Source: Maribacter sp.
GTDB lineage: Bacteria; Bacteroidota; Bacteroidia; Flavobacteriales; Flavobacteriaceae
Direction of reading: 5' to 3'
Assembly: GCA_024643345.1 (NCBI GenBank)
Contig: JAHENB010000025.1
Location: 1 to 41,140 of the forward strand
DNA: 41,140 nucleotides
Positions 25,246-34,424 of the stretch are shown here, in pieces; position 1 is the first letter of the stretch; each line of letters begins with the position of its first letter. The notes under the pieces were generated by a model, which did no database searches, had not been told where the DNA came from, and saw nothing but the letters and a program-made list of their open reading frames with translations. The position numbers and the translations under genes were made by a program.

Positions 25246-26565
25246 TCACCTTGATAAAAATTGTACCAGGGCCTTATCGTCTTCGGGCTTGGCGATGATA
25301 TGCTTGTTTTTGTCGAGCACAAAATAGGTGGGGGTTTGGCTTATCGCATAGCTTTTTGCATATATATTCTCCCATTTCCCCAAAGCAATGGCATGGTCAA
25401 ACCCTGATAATTTGGCCGATTCCAGTTTCCAGGTCGTATCATCGTCTTCCATGCCGACTGCAATCACCTTCACATCTTTGAAAGAAGCCATTTTCTTGTG
25501 CAAAGGGGGCAGTTCACTAAGGCAGTGCGAACAGGTACTGCTCCAAAAAATCAAAACATAGCAATCTGCATCCTCCAATTCGCTCAGCTTTTTGGTTTCG
25601 GTACCCTCCTGCCAGATGATTTCAGGTGCAGTGGCCCCAAATCGCAGTCGATTGTGCTTATCGATGTCATCGATGATCTTTTGATTGTTTGTGCTTTTTG
25701 CTAGGGATTTCAAATAATGCTCAAAGATAGCATCGGAGGTGTCGTCATAACCATATGAGGCTGCCTTGGTCCATAGCCCATAAAAGACATGCTGTTGGAA
25801 AAGGGGATCCGTTCCCTGCAATTTCTCATTGACCGTCTTGATGTTTTCGCGGAAAACGCTTTCAGACTCGGCCTTGGTTTTAACGGCACTGGTAATGGCG
25901 GTGAAGACATAACCGTTTACCCGATCGGTAAGAAAGCCGGAAGCCTGGAGTACCGGATTTTTTAGGTCGAAATGATCGAAATAATGGTCTTTTTTGTGTT
26001 GCCAGTATACTTCGCTCGATTCGTAATCTTTTGGAATATAGGGTCTGTTGGCCACAATGAATTCATGGACCATCATGCCTTTGGTGCTTTCCTCATAGGC
26101 GGCTTGTGCCTGGTTCGATAGTTGGATCATTTTCTTGTAAGCAGCGGTATCGCTTCCCCCCTCTTGATAGAAATTGATAAAAAGCTGCTTGAGCCCGGTG
26201 ATTTCTTTAAAATAGGAAACATAGATCTTGTTTTCCTCCGAAGCGCTGTAGGAAGGGCCCGTTTGGGCATCGAAACTCAATTGGATATCCTCTTTGCCAT
26301 CGTAGAGCACATCGAAATAAAATTGCTCTTGGGGCACGGCATACACCAAACGGTAGGTGCCCGGCTCCGCAGAAGTGGGCAGGGTCAATGTGAATTTACC
26401 ATTGTTGACCGCGGTATCGGCGATATAGGCCTGTGTGCCCGGCATGATGCGGTATGCTATGACCCATGTGTAATCGTTTGCCGGACTAAAAGTTCCTGAA
26501 ATCTTGTGTTGCGCCTGAACAATAAATGAAAGAAAAAAAAGTAAAAGGGTTTGCTTGATGGCCAT
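25246..26565 (-). CDS. TlpA-like thioredoxin-fold protein, exported
   Basis: Predicted periplasmic thiol-disulfide oxidoreductase of 439 residues. I chose the ATG at 26565 because it gives a signal peptide (MAIKQTLLLFFLSFIVQAQ), while a start at 26625 would lie upstream of the promoter found here. The N-terminal part (about 20-105) is a DUF4369-like beta domain (GTYRLVYAVPQEQFYFDVLY), followed by a helical middle. The C-terminal thioredoxin domain holds the redox pair in WSSTCSHCLSELPPLHK (Cys345, Cys348), and a cis-Pro region in AISQTPTYFVLD. Bacteroidota have many such proteins, which reduce or isomerise exported protein disulfides or assist cytochrome c maturation. The gene converges with the ACT-domain gene. 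Confidence 0.88.
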   Translation of the reverse strand: MAIKQTLLLFFLSFIVQAQHKISGTFSPANDYTWVIAYRIMPGTQAYIADTAVNNGKFTLTLPTSAEPGTYRLVYAVPQEQFYFDVLYDGKEDIQLSFDAQTGPSYSASEENKIYVSYFKEITGLKQLFINFYQEGGSDTAAYKKMIQLSNQAQAAYEESTKGMMVHEFIVANRPYIPKDYESSEVYWQHKKDHYFDHFDLKNPVLQASGFLTDRVNGYVFTAITSAVKTKAESESVFRENIKTVNEKLQGTDPLFQQHVFYGLWTKAASYGYDDTSDAIFEHYLKSLAKSTNNQKIIDDIDKHNRLRFGATAPEIIWQEGTETKKLSELEDADCYVLIFWSSTCSHCLSELPPLHKKMASFKDVKVIAVGMEDDDTTWKLESAKLSGFDHAIALGKWENIYAKSYAISQTPTYFVLDKNKHIIAKPEDDKALVQFLSR

Positions 26566-26591
26566 GGTGTTTCGCGATTTTTGAAGCACGT

Positions 26592-26625
26592 CAAATGTAA
26601 ACCATTTCAAGCTAAGCCGGGACAA
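26592..26625 (-). promoter_or_regulatory. Candidate promoter of the TlpA-like gene
   Basis: On the minus strand TTG (complement of 26623-26625), 23 bp and TACATTTG (complement of 26592-26599) fit the Bacteroidota pattern at the long end of the spacing. It supports translation from the ATG at 26565. Confidence 0.5.
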
Positions 26626-26683
26626 TAAAAATGCCTAACGTTCCTGAAAACCCTCCTATTTCCTGAAAGAAAATATCAAAAAC

Positions 26684-27985
26684 CTATTGGTTTTCAATGG
26701 GACGCTCCCCTATGGTGCCATAGACGGCATCCCGGAAGCCTTTATGCAACCCTATTTGATCGTAAGGGAACAACTGAACAAAAAGCACCGCTGTAATCTG
26801 GTTGATGGGATCGACCCAGAACAAGGTGCTTGCCGCCCCGTCCCAAAAAAATTCACCGACCACCCCGTTATTCTCTTCGGCCGTAGCGGGGGGCGCCAAC
26901 CTTACGGCAAAGTCGATACCAAAACCCACTTGGCCTTTACTGGGCAGGAAGTTGCGTTCTGTAATGCTATCGGCAAGCTGGTTCGTGGCCATTAGTTTCA
27001 CCGTTTCGGGTTTTAAAATGGTGACAGAATCAAGGCTGCCATCATGCACCAGCATACGTGCAAAGCGCATATAATCATCAAGGGTCGAGGTAAGTCCCGA
27101 GCCCCCTCGGGTAAGTGGCCAATGTTCGGTATAATTGCTATACGTGATGGTATCGCGTTCAAGGGTCCCTTCGCCCGTTCTGCGATAAAGGGCGGCAAAT
27201 CGGTCCCGATCTGGATCGGGAATATAGTAGCGCGTCTCACGCATTTCCATAGGATCCAGTACATATTTACGCACATAGTCGCCATAAGGCATGCCCGAGA
27301 TCCGTTCCACTAAAAACGCCTGTACATCTACGCAAGGGCCATATTCCCATTGGGTGCCCGGTTGGAACCACAAGGGAACGCCGCCCATTTTTTCGGCCAT
27401 TTGGGTAAGCGTATTATTTCGGTCCATAGCGTTGGCTTTTGCCAACAGATCACTCAGGCCGGGAATATTGGATCGGTTGGGGAAACCGGCGGTATGGCGC
27501 GTCAGATCCCTAATGGTGATGGGCCTGTCCAGGGGCGCCAATTTAATATTTCCCTTGGCATCGACCCCGTTATATACCTGCATGTTGGCAAACTCGGGGG
27601 CGTACTTCGCTATTGGGTCGTCAAGGTTAAATTTGCCCTGTTCGAAAAGCGTCATCAAGGCCGTGCCCGTTATGGGTTTGGTCATCGAATAGATCTGCAC
27701 GATGGTATTTCGGGACATTGGCTTTTGGGCTTCACGATCGGCATGGCCAAAGGCATTGTAATAAACCTCTTTGTCTTTTTCGTATATCAAAGCGGAAACA
27801 CCGGCAATATTGCCGGATGCCACAAAATTGCTCAACGTGGAATCTATCCTGGCCACCACCGAACTGTCGACCAAAAACGCTGCCTCCGTATCGGAAGTAG
27901 CTGGCCCTTCAGGCGTCTTGCGACAGGAAATAAAAAAAATAAAAAGACTGGAAAACAAAAACGCTGCACTTTCTTTCATTGCCAT
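26684..27985 (-). CDS. Serine hydrolase lipoprotein (class C beta-lactamase-related)
   Basis: Lipoprotein of 433 residues with signal MAMKESAAFLFSSLFIFFISC (Cys21). The catalytic SxxK motif is SMTK at 100-103 (Ser100 nucleophile, Lys103). The usual YxN motif reads YGP in WEYGPCVDVQAF, and the third motif is replaced by WDGAASTLFWVDP, as in family VIII esterases and related non-lactamase members. It is thus more likely an esterase, peptidase or transesterase in the periplasm or on the surface than a true beta-lactamase. It stands as a single gene. ATG at 27985 or at 27979, two codons later, would both preserve the signal. Confidence 0.88.
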   Translation of the reverse strand: MAMKESAAFLFSSLFIFFISCRKTPEGPATSDTEAAFLVDSSVVARIDSTLSNFVASGNIAGVSALIYEKDKEVYYNAFGHADREAQKPMSRNTIVQIYSMTKPITGTALMTLFEQGKFNLDDPIAKYAPEFANMQVYNGVDAKGNIKLAPLDRPITIRDLTRHTAGFPNRSNIPGLSDLLAKANAMDRNNTLTQMAEKMGGVPLWFQPGTQWEYGPCVDVQAFLVERISGMPYGDYVRKYVLDPMEMRETRYYIPDPDRDRFAALYRRTGEGTLERDTITYSNYTEHWPLTRGGSGLTSTLDDYMRFARMLVHDGSLDSVTILKPETVKLMATNQLADSITERNFLPSKGQVGFGIDFAVRLAPPATAEENNGVVGEFFWDGAASTLFWVDPINQITAVLFVQLFPYDQIGLHKGFRDAVYGTIGERPIENQ

Positions 27986-28081
27986 AATTTTAGGGATTAT
28001 TGACTGGAACCGATGCTGCTAGAATAATTTTAGGGTCCTATTGAGCAACTGATCGCCCCCTAGATCCGTTTGCCATAGATA

Positions 28082-28405
28082 TTACTCCAACTCTATTCCT
28101 ATCGCGCTATACAGGTTCAGGATCAATTCGATCTCTACTTCATCGACCCGCCCATCTGCATTTGCCATTTCTTCCAAAAGTAGGGCCAAAGCCCTTTTTT
28201 TATGGTCTGGCATGGCGTTGAGTATGGCTAAACCTTCCTTAGCATCAATATTTCTGGCATCTTCTATCAATTTTCTATCAAATTGAAGAATGTGCATAAG
28301 TTGGTTCAAAATGGCAATTTCACCGGCATCGACTCGGTCATCGGCCATTATAACCTCATCGATCGCTTTCACAATGGCCAGTTTTTCGGCTTGATTAAAA
28401 TTCAT
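28082..28405 (-). CDS. TerB-like small helical protein
   Basis: All-helical cytosolic protein of 107 residues. Two similar halves carry acidic turns, MADDRVDAGEIAIL near 20-33 and NADGRVDEVEIELIL near 81-95, as in TerB/DjlA-N domains, which are thought to bind metal ions. No tellurite-resistance cluster is present, so the name should not be read as a phenotype. The role is unknown. It is transcribed in the same direction as mfd and lies 210 bp downstream of it. Confidence 0.7.
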   Translation of the reverse strand: MNFNQAEKLAIVKAIDEVIMADDRVDAGEIAILNQLMHILQFDRKLIEDARNIDAKEGLAILNAMPDHKKRALALLLEEMANADGRVDEVEIELILNLYSAIGIELE

Positions 28406-28520
28406 ATAACGGCGCTTTTAAAACGTTAATGTTCTTGGATGGAAGAAGCAACTTCTCTCTTTCCAGAAAGACCGGTACAAGGTAAACAAAATTTCAAGAA
28501 GTAATGTTGCAAGGGCATTC

Positions 28521-28536
28521 AAAAACCTACAGGTTT
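28521..28536 (-). terminator. Weak hairpin downstream of mfd
   Basis: On the minus strand AAACC-TGTA-GGTTTTT forms a 5-bp stem with a 4-nt loop and a short T-run, about 80 bp after the mfd stop. The 28406-28615 spacer shows no gene. Confidence 0.25.
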
Positions 28537-28615
28537 GCGGCAATGGCACGAACTAAACACGGTCAAAGTCAAATCGTGGACCTTAAGTATCAACCGGGAC
28601 TCGCCTGTGACGATC

Positions 28616-31600
28616 CTATGACGACATCACCGTATGTTGGATCTGAAATGGTTGTATTGCCTTCAGCGCTTTTTCAAGGGTATTGATGCCCTCAAACACC
28701 AATAAGAGCCGTAGTCCGTTTCGGGTCTGTTTTTCCTTCATCGAACAGATTTTGACATTGGCCTGAACAAACTGCAATATTTTGGTAAAAGTTGCACTTT
28801 GATAATATTCCGACTGCTGGTCTGCGATAAAATAACCGATCATTTTACCCTTTTTGAGGATCAATTTTTCCAATCCCATACTATTGGCAATCCATTTAAT
28901 ACGCACAGAAGTGAGCAGGTCTTCTGCCTGGGTGGGCAGCTCGCCGAAGCGGTCGATCAATTCCGCTTCAAATTTATTCAGCCCTTCTTCGTCCTTGACC
29001 TGGTTGAGTTCGGTGTATAGGTTCAATCTTTCGGTAATGTTATTGATATAGTCATCTGGGAACAACAATTCGAAATCGGCATCGATTTGGGTTTCCTTTA
29101 CAAATACTTTATCATGGTGGCCCTCTACCTCATCGTACAGCTGTTTGAATTCATTTTCTTTTAATTCATCAATGGCCTCCGACAATATTTTTTGGTAGGT
29201 CTCAAAACCGATTTCATTGATGAATCCACTCTGTTCGCCACCCAAAAGATCTCCGGCCCCACGAATTTCCAGATCCTTCATGGCAATATGGAAACCACTG
29301 CCCAACTCGGTAAATTGCTCCAAGGCCTGGATCCGCTTCCTTGCATCTGCGGTCATTGCTTCATAAGGGGGCGTAATAAAATAGCAAAATGCTTTTTTGT
29401 TGCTACGCCCTACCCGTCCCCGCATTTGATGCAGGTCGCTCAGGCCAAAATTATTGGCATTGTTGATAAAAATTGTATTGGCATTGGTCACATCCAAACC
29501 GCTTTCAACGATGGTCGTTGAAACCAATACATCAAAAGCGCCGTTCATAAATGCGAGCATGAGCGACTCTAACTTTTTGCCTTCCATTTGCCCGTGTCCA
29601 ATGCCTATTTTGGCATCGGGAACCAAACGCTGGATCATCCCGGCGACCTCCTTGATGTTTTCGATACGGTTATGTATGAAGAACACCTGTCCGCCGCGCT
29701 GTATTTCGTAGCTGATCGCATCTCGAATGATTTCCTCCGAAAGCGGTATGACCCGGCTCTCTATGGGATAACGATTGGGCGGTGGGGTATTGATCACCGA
29801 CAGATCTCTTGCCGCCATAAGGCTGAACTGCAGGGTGCGTGGAATCGGGGTAGCGGTGAGCGTGAGCACGTCAACGTTTTCCTTGATCGCCTTCAGTTTA
29901 TCTTTCACGGCAACGCCAAATTTTTGTTCCTCATCCACGATAAGAAGGCCCAGGTCTTTGAACTTTACATTTTTGTTCACCAATTGGTGGGTGCCGATGA
30001 TAATATCTACTTTTCCAGAGGCCAAATGATCAAGGGTTTCCCTGCGTTCCTTCGCGGTGCGGAAACGATTGAGATAGTCGACCGAAACCGGCATATCTTT
30101 CAAACGCTCGGTGAAGGTGCGGTGGTGCTGAAAGGCCAAGATGGTGGTGGGCACCAAAACGGCGACCTGCTTTCCATTATCCACGGCTTTAAAGGCCGCC
30201 CTGATCGCGATCTCCGTTTTTCCGAAGCCCACATCGCCACAAATGAGCCTATCCATGGGCCGTTCGCTCTCCATATCCTTTTTGACGTCATCTGTGGCCG
30301 TACTTTGATCGGGCGTATCTTCGTAAATGAATGAAGCTTCCAATTCGTTTTGCAAATAGCTGTCCGGATGGTAGGCAAAGCCTTTTTCCAACCGGCGCTT
30401 CGCGTACAATGCAATAAGGTCGTAGGCAATTTTTTTGACCCTCGACTTGGTCTTCTCCTTGATTTTTTTCCAGGCCCCGGATCCCAGTTTGTAAATTTTG
30501 GGCACCGCCCCATCTTTCCCATTGAACTTTGAGATTTTGTGCAACGAATGGATACTCACATAGAGGATATCGCGCTCCCCGTACATCAGTTTGATAGCCT
30601 CCTGTTGCTTGCCCTCCACCATTATTTTTTGAAGCCCGCCAAACTTTCCAATACCATGGTCGATATGGGTAACATAATCCCCTATTTCCAATTTGTTGAG
30701 CTCTTTTAGCGAAAGGGCCTGTTTTTTTGCATACCCATTTTTTAGATGGAACTTGTGGTACCGCTCAAAAATTTGATGGTCTGTATAGCAGACGACCTTG
30801 AGTTGGTCATCTACAAAACCTTGATAGAGGGGAAGCACTATGGTTTTGTAGTGCACATCGCCGGCAACTTCCTCAAAAATATCGTGGAGCCTTCTGGCCT
30901 GTTGTTCCGTGGCACAAAAAATATAGTTGTCGTAGCCGTTTTGCCTGTACTCATTGAGGTTTTCTATCAACAGGTCGAACTTCTTGTTGAAAGAGGGCTG
31001 AGGCCTCGTTTCAAATTCGATCGGTTCCGTGTCAGTCCGATCGTTGGTGTCGGCGATAAACCGGCCTCCCATCTGTACGAGTTGGAATGCCCGAAGTTGG
31101 GTTTTCATCAGGTTGCCGTCTACAAACAATTCACCGGGTTCGGCATGTTTTAGGGCCGAATCCAATAGGGTAAAGGCTTCTTCCGCTTTATGGAAGAAAT
31201 CATTCAAGCGATTAAAGACCAAGTCGATATTCTTGGCAAATACGATGGTTTTTGGAGCGATGTATTGCAGAAAACTTTCCCGCTTTTCCTCCAAAAACTT
31301 ATTGGCCATATTGGGGATCACCGTGATGCTTTTTGTCTTTTCGGTCGAAAGCTGTGTTTCTACGTCAAAAGTGCGGATGCTTTCGACATCGTCACCAAAA
31401 AACTCTATGCGATACGGTTCGTCGTGGGAAAAGGAGAACACATCCACAATACCGCCACGCACCGAAAATTCGCCAGGTTCGGTCACAAAATCGACTCGTT
31501 TGAATTGGTATTCGAACAATATTTCGTTCAAAAAGTCGAGCGACAGACTATCCTCCAATTTAATTTTGAGGGTATTCTTTTCGAGCTCTTTCCTAGTGAC

Positions 31601-31996
31601 CACTTTTTCGAACAAAGCATCGGGGTAGGTGACGATGAGCGCTGGTTTTTTTCTGGAATTGATCCGGTTCAATACTTCTGCCCGCAGCAGCACGTTGGCA
31701 TTATCGGTCTCTTCGATCTGGTATGGTCTGCGATAGCTTCCGGGATAAAAGAGCACGTCGTTTTCGCCTATCAATTCCTCCAGATCGTTCAGGAAATATG
31801 CCGCTTCTTCCTTGTCGTCAAAAACCACCAGAAAAGGGCGTTCCAAATTCCTGAAGACTTCGGCGATCACGAATGAAAGGGCCGAGCCGTTAAGGCCTTT
31901 AAGCACGGTGTTTTTTTGAGTAAGGGCAAGGGTGTCCCTCAGTTTCCCGGTCTGGGGAGACTTTGAAAAAAATTGCAGGGGCGATGCTTTGGCCAA
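28616..31996 (-). CDS. mfd: Transcription-repair coupling factor
   Basis: Large ATP-driven translocase of 1126 residues that removes RNA polymerase stalled at DNA damage and recruits UvrA. The UvrB-like N-terminal part (1-350) includes FLVVFDDKEEAAYFLNDLEE and EPGEFSVRGGIVDVFSF. The RNA-polymerase-interacting CarD-like domain begins at LEIGDYVTHIDHGIGKFGGL. The helicase core shows Walker A GDVGFGKTE and Walker B VDEEQKFG, then LTATPIPRTLQ and QMRGRVGRS. The TRCF C-terminal domain closes the protein. The start codon is TTG at 31996: an in-frame TAA lies two codons upstream, and the residues after it (KASPLQFFSKSPQ) fit the family N-terminus. Confidence 0.97.
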   Translation of the reverse strand: MAKASPLQFFSKSPQTGKLRDTLALTQKNTVLKGLNGSALSFVIAEVFRNLERPFLVVFDDKEEAAYFLNDLEELIGENDVLFYPGSYRRPYQIEETDNANVLLRAEVLNRINSRKKPALIVTYPDALFEKVVTRKELEKNTLKIKLEDSLSLDFLNEILFEYQFKRVDFVTEPGEFSVRGGIVDVFSFSHDEPYRIEFFGDDVESIRTFDVETQLSTEKTKSITVIPNMANKFLEEKRESFLQYIAPKTIVFAKNIDLVFNRLNDFFHKAEEAFTLLDSALKHAEPGELFVDGNLMKTQLRAFQLVQMGGRFIADTNDRTDTEPIEFETRPQPSFNKKFDLLIENLNEYRQNGYDNYIFCATEQQARRLHDIFEEVAGDVHYKTIVLPLYQGFVDDQLKVVCYTDHQIFERYHKFHLKNGYAKKQALSLKELNKLEIGDYVTHIDHGIGKFGGLQKIMVEGKQQEAIKLMYGERDILYVSIHSLHKISKFNGKDGAVPKIYKLGSGAWKKIKEKTKSRVKKIAYDLIALYAKRRLEKGFAYHPDSYLQNELEASFIYEDTPDQSTATDDVKKDMESERPMDRLICGDVGFGKTEIAIRAAFKAVDNGKQVAVLVPTTILAFQHHRTFTERLKDMPVSVDYLNRFRTAKERRETLDHLASGKVDIIIGTHQLVNKNVKFKDLGLLIVDEEQKFGVAVKDKLKAIKENVDVLTLTATPIPRTLQFSLMAARDLSVINTPPPNRYPIESRVIPLSEEIIRDAISYEIQRGGQVFFIHNRIENIKEVAGMIQRLVPDAKIGIGHGQMEGKKLESLMLAFMNGAFDVLVSTTIVESGLDVTNANTIFINNANNFGLSDLHQMRGRVGRSNKKAFCYFITPPYEAMTADARKRIQALEQFTELGSGFHIAMKDLEIRGAGDLLGGEQSGFINEIGFETYQKILSEAIDELKENEFKQLYDEVEGHHDKVFVKETQIDADFELLFPDDYINNITERLNLYTELNQVKDEEGLNKFEAELIDRFGELPTQAEDLLTSVRIKWIANSMGLEKLILKKGKMIGYFIADQQSEYYQSATFTKILQFVQANVKICSMKEKQTRNGLRLLLVFEGINTLEKALKAIQPFQIQHTVMSS

Positions 31997-32011
31997 GCGT
32001 TATATTTTGTG

Positions 32012-32019
32012 CAAAGATA
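32012..32019 (-). promoter_or_regulatory. -7 box of mfd
   Basis: TATCTTTG on the minus strand is an exact TAnnTTTG match 15 bp before the mfd start codon. No -33 TTG lies at the usual distance. Confidence 0.4.
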
Positions 32020-32054
32020 GGCAGTACCAAAGCCATTTAAAAGAGAATCCCGGT

Positions 32055-33206
32055 TCAAAACATAAAACAGGATGCCAATTTTTCAAAATCCCCGATGGTA
32101 TTGTAAACATTGGGCGATACCCGTATGGCATCACCGCGATAGGATACGAATATATTTTTCTCAAGTAAATTGTTTGTAATACGCTGTAGCTGCTCCTTGT
32201 CCTTTACATAAATGCCGAATAAATGACTTGCCCTGTGGGGATCAGATTCCACAAAATGGCCAAAGGCCCTCAGTTTATCAATGGCATCTGAACCGATTTC
32301 ACGGCAATAATCCTGAATATTGGCAGGGCCCCATTCAAGTAGTTGATCGATGGCCTTGATCAGCATGGGCAGCAAAACGAAGTTGCTCGATTCCCCAACC
32401 GAAAACCGACCGGCCTTGGCTTGAAAGGCATCTTGGTAGTGTGTCAACATTCTAAAATCTTCACTATGCTTACGGTTGATCCAATTGTGCTCTATGGGTT
32501 CGCCATCGTTAAACGCATCGCTGTAGTAAGCGACGCCCAGGGCATATGGTCCCATTAGCCATTTGTATCCTGCGCAGATCAGGGCGTCAGGCTGCAGCGC
32601 TTTCACCGAAAATGATAGGGCGCCCACACTCTGGGTGCCGTCGATGATAAGCATGGATCCGAATTGCCGGGTCTTTTCCCGAATTGCACTTAAATCGAAC
32701 AGCGTACCATCGGCCCAATGCACCTGGGGCATGGCTACAGCGGCCGTCTTAGGATTGATGGCCTCAAGAATTTTCCGGTTCCAAATTTTCCCGCGGTCAA
32801 CAAGACCCTCGGGCGGGCACACGATCTTAATGGTGGCGCCTTTATTGTCGGCCAGCCGTTGCCATGAATACACATTGCTCGGAAATTGTTCGGCCACTAG
32901 GATGATCTCATCACCTTCTTTGAGTTTTACGTTGTTCGCGGCATTGGCAATGCCGTAGGAGGCCGAGGGGATTATGGCAATATTAAGGGGGTCGGGCGCA
33001 TCGATCAATTGGGCAAATTTTTCTTGTATTTCTAGTCTCTGAGAAAAAAAATGCCCCGTGCCGATGTGCTGTGGATTGCCTTTCAACTTCAGGGCATGTA
33101 ATCCCGTTTCGGAGACCGATTTTAATTGTGGCGACATATAGGCCCCATTCAAATAAGTGATCGAATCCTCTAAATCGAATAGGTGTTTTTGGGAAGAGCG
33201 AATCAT
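32055..33206 (-). CDS. Class V aminotransferase (cysteine desulfurase-like)
   Basis: PLP enzyme of 383 residues, cytosolic. The PLP Schiff-base lysine is Lys215 in CAGYKWLMGPYALG. Asp189 (IIDGTQSVGA) would hold the pyridine nitrogen, and His163 (QVHWADGT) stacks on the ring. These features fit the class V family, close to the isopenicillin-N epimerase/cysteine desulfurase/kynureninase branch. A mobile-loop Cys typical of IscS/SufS is not obvious, so sulfur transfer is not assured. The specific reaction cannot be named. It lies upstream of mfd in the same direction, 58 bp away, and mfd has its own -7 box. Confidence 0.85.
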   Translation of the reverse strand: MIRSSQKHLFDLEDSITYLNGAYMSPQLKSVSETGLHALKLKGNPQHIGTGHFFSQRLEIQEKFAQLIDAPDPLNIAIIPSASYGIANAANNVKLKEGDEIILVAEQFPSNVYSWQRLADNKGATIKIVCPPEGLVDRGKIWNRKILEAINPKTAAVAMPQVHWADGTLFDLSAIREKTRQFGSMLIIDGTQSVGALSFSVKALQPDALICAGYKWLMGPYALGVAYYSDAFNDGEPIEHNWINRKHSEDFRMLTHYQDAFQAKAGRFSVGESSNFVLLPMLIKAIDQLLEWGPANIQDYCREIGSDAIDKLRAFGHFVESDPHRASHLFGIYVKDKEQLQRITNNLLEKNIFVSYRGDAIRVSPNVYNTIGDFEKLASCFMF

Positions 33207-33298
33207 ATGTTAATTGTTTTTATCGGTTCTAGGGGCAAGGGAAAATATCTGATTAAATCTTCCCGATTAAGATCCATCGCCCCAACTAAGTGGCCAAA

Positions 33299-33943
33299 CT
33301 AGGAAGTAGCGATCAAAATTACCTCATTTTTGGCTATGGCATAGACCTCATCCCCAAGTTTTGGTTCCATAAGAAAGGTACCCGTAAATTTTCCGAAAGC
33401 GGGGAGTATTACTTGCTCATGGGTTTTGAAAAAGCAAGGAAGTCTCAAATTTTGCCTGCCAAGACCTTTAAGGCGCACCGCAGGATGAATGTGCCCGGAA
33501 AAATTAAAGAGTCCATCGCGCGAAATGGGATGGTGCGTCAGAATAAATGTACCGACCTGCATTTCCGGTAATACTTCTATGCCCAAATCCTCATATTTTA
33601 AAGGCGATATGATGTCGTGGTTTCCTGTAATCAAGATGCATTTGGAGGAAAGCGAGGAAACCCAATTTTCAAAGTATTTGAATTCCAGATTGATGGAAGA
33701 ATGAAACAGGTCGCCCAAAAAACAGATAACCTTCGGGTTGAAGGAAGATACCACCTGATCTAACAGGCGAAAGTTTTCCATTGCGGCCGATTGCGGAACG
33801 GCAGCCCCGAATTTCCTGAAGTGGGCAACCTTCCCCAAATGAACATCGCTGATCAGGAGCATCGATCGGTCGACCCAAAACATGGTGCCCGTTGGATGCA
33901 ATACAAACTGCTGTTCCCTTATTCGAATGGTCTTGGTATTCAT
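33299..33943 (-). CDS. pdeM: PdeM: ligase-associated metallophosphoesterase
   Basis: Calcineurin-like metallophosphoesterase of 214 residues, known in other bacteria as part of a DNA-repair set with an ATP-dependent ligase, an exonuclease and a DEXH helicase. I chose the ATG at 33943 (MNTKTIRIREQQFVLHP), with a -7 box 8 bp upstream. Metal-binding motifs in order are SDVHLGK, LGDLFHSS, ITGNHD, LTHHP and SGHIHP, so the dinuclear site is complete. No signal peptide is present, which fits a DNA-directed role. The helicase partner lies 439 bp upstream in the same direction, separated by a disrupted gene; the ligase and exonuclease are not in this window. Confidence 0.88.
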   Translation of the reverse strand: MNTKTIRIREQQFVLHPTGTMFWVDRSMLLISDVHLGKVAHFRKFGAAVPQSAAMENFRLLDQVVSSFNPKVICFLGDLFHSSINLEFKYFENWVSSLSSKCILITGNHDIISPLKYEDLGIEVLPEMQVGTFILTHHPISRDGLFNFSGHIHPAVRLKGLGRQNLRLPCFFKTHEQVILPAFGKFTGTFLMEPKLGDEVYAIAKNEVILIATS

Positions 33944-33951
33944 AGGAACTT

Positions 33952-33959
33952 CAAAGGTA
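33952..33959 (-). promoter_or_regulatory. -7 box of pdeM
   Basis: TACCTTTG on the minus strand matches TAnnTTTG, 8 bp before the chosen start. It suggests that pdeM is read separately from the helicase gene. Confidence 0.35.
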
Positions 33960-33969
33960 AGGAAAGGCG

Positions 33970-34000
33970 TTTGCTTATGAGCGGGCTTATCTATAATTTG
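33970..34000 (+). promoter_or_regulatory. Promoter-like sequence facing the disrupted gene
   Basis: TTTG at 33970-33973, an 18-bp spacer and TATAATTTG at 33992-34000 resemble a Bacteroidota promoter on the plus strand. The ATG of the frameshifted ORF lies 26 bp downstream. Confidence 0.4.
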
Positions 34001-34026
34001 TCGGTACCTTGGAAACCGCAACTGCC

Positions 34027-34424
34027 ATGTCAGGAATCGTTGTTATCGGAAGCGCGAAGACCCAAAAGTTAGCCCCCGCGACCTGGCGTTTTGAACTGTT
34101 TTTATTGAGACTATGTTTTTGGCATGGTCCTATTTTTACTTTTATTCACAATGACCATAGCTAGTTCGGGAACTGTGGGCCTTCCGTTTTTGGAAGATCT
34201 ATCCCGGGCTGACACTGCCAATATGATAACCGTTTATTTGGGGGGTATTGTTCAATAGGGCCATTTCGAACGGATTGGACCAGGGGGCCACTGTAGTCCC
34301 CGTGCTCCGGGACATTTTTGTATGGAAAGAATTAAAGGGGCCGCCTAAGGGCGCTACCACCGTGCCTAACGCCATGCTGCTTTTATATGTCGTCGGCCTG
34401 GGATTGATCCTTGCCGCCAGATAA
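34027..34424 (+). pseudogene. Frameshifted small membrane-protein gene
   Basis: Three successive frames join into one 131-residue reading. Frame 1 begins at ATG 34027 (MSGIVVIGSAKTQKLAPATW, then RFELFLLRLC). It moves to frame 2 at the T-run 34116-34120 (FGMVLFLLLFTMTIASSGT, ...ADTANMITVYLG). It moves to frame 3 at the six-G run 34240-34245 (VLFNRAISNGLDQGATVV, ...VWKELKGPPKGATTVPN) and stops at 34422. Removing one base from each run restores the frame. The product would have a long hydrophobic segment near residues 24-48. Its last 42 bp overlap the helicase end on the other strand, where a hydrophobic reading may be an antisense effect. No family is recognised. It could be a decayed gene, or intact with two sequencing errors. 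Confidence 0.4.

Noticed and set aside
27350-28003. 217-codon plus-strand ORF opposite the serine hydrolase gene
   Set aside because: Antisense to a gene with clear catalytic motifs and a lipoprotein signal; no domain is seen in the product.
28082-28405. Tellurite-resistance determinant
   Set aside because: The TerB-like fold occurs in many proteins; no other ter genes are present in the window.
28504-28686. 60-codon plus-strand ORF after mfd
   Set aside because: Overlaps the mfd end on the other strand and has no recognisable features.
29588-30334. 248-codon plus-strand ORF opposite mfd
   Set aside because: It lies wholly antisense to the well-conserved Mfd coding sequence and shows no recognisable domain; long antisense frames are expected here from codon bias.
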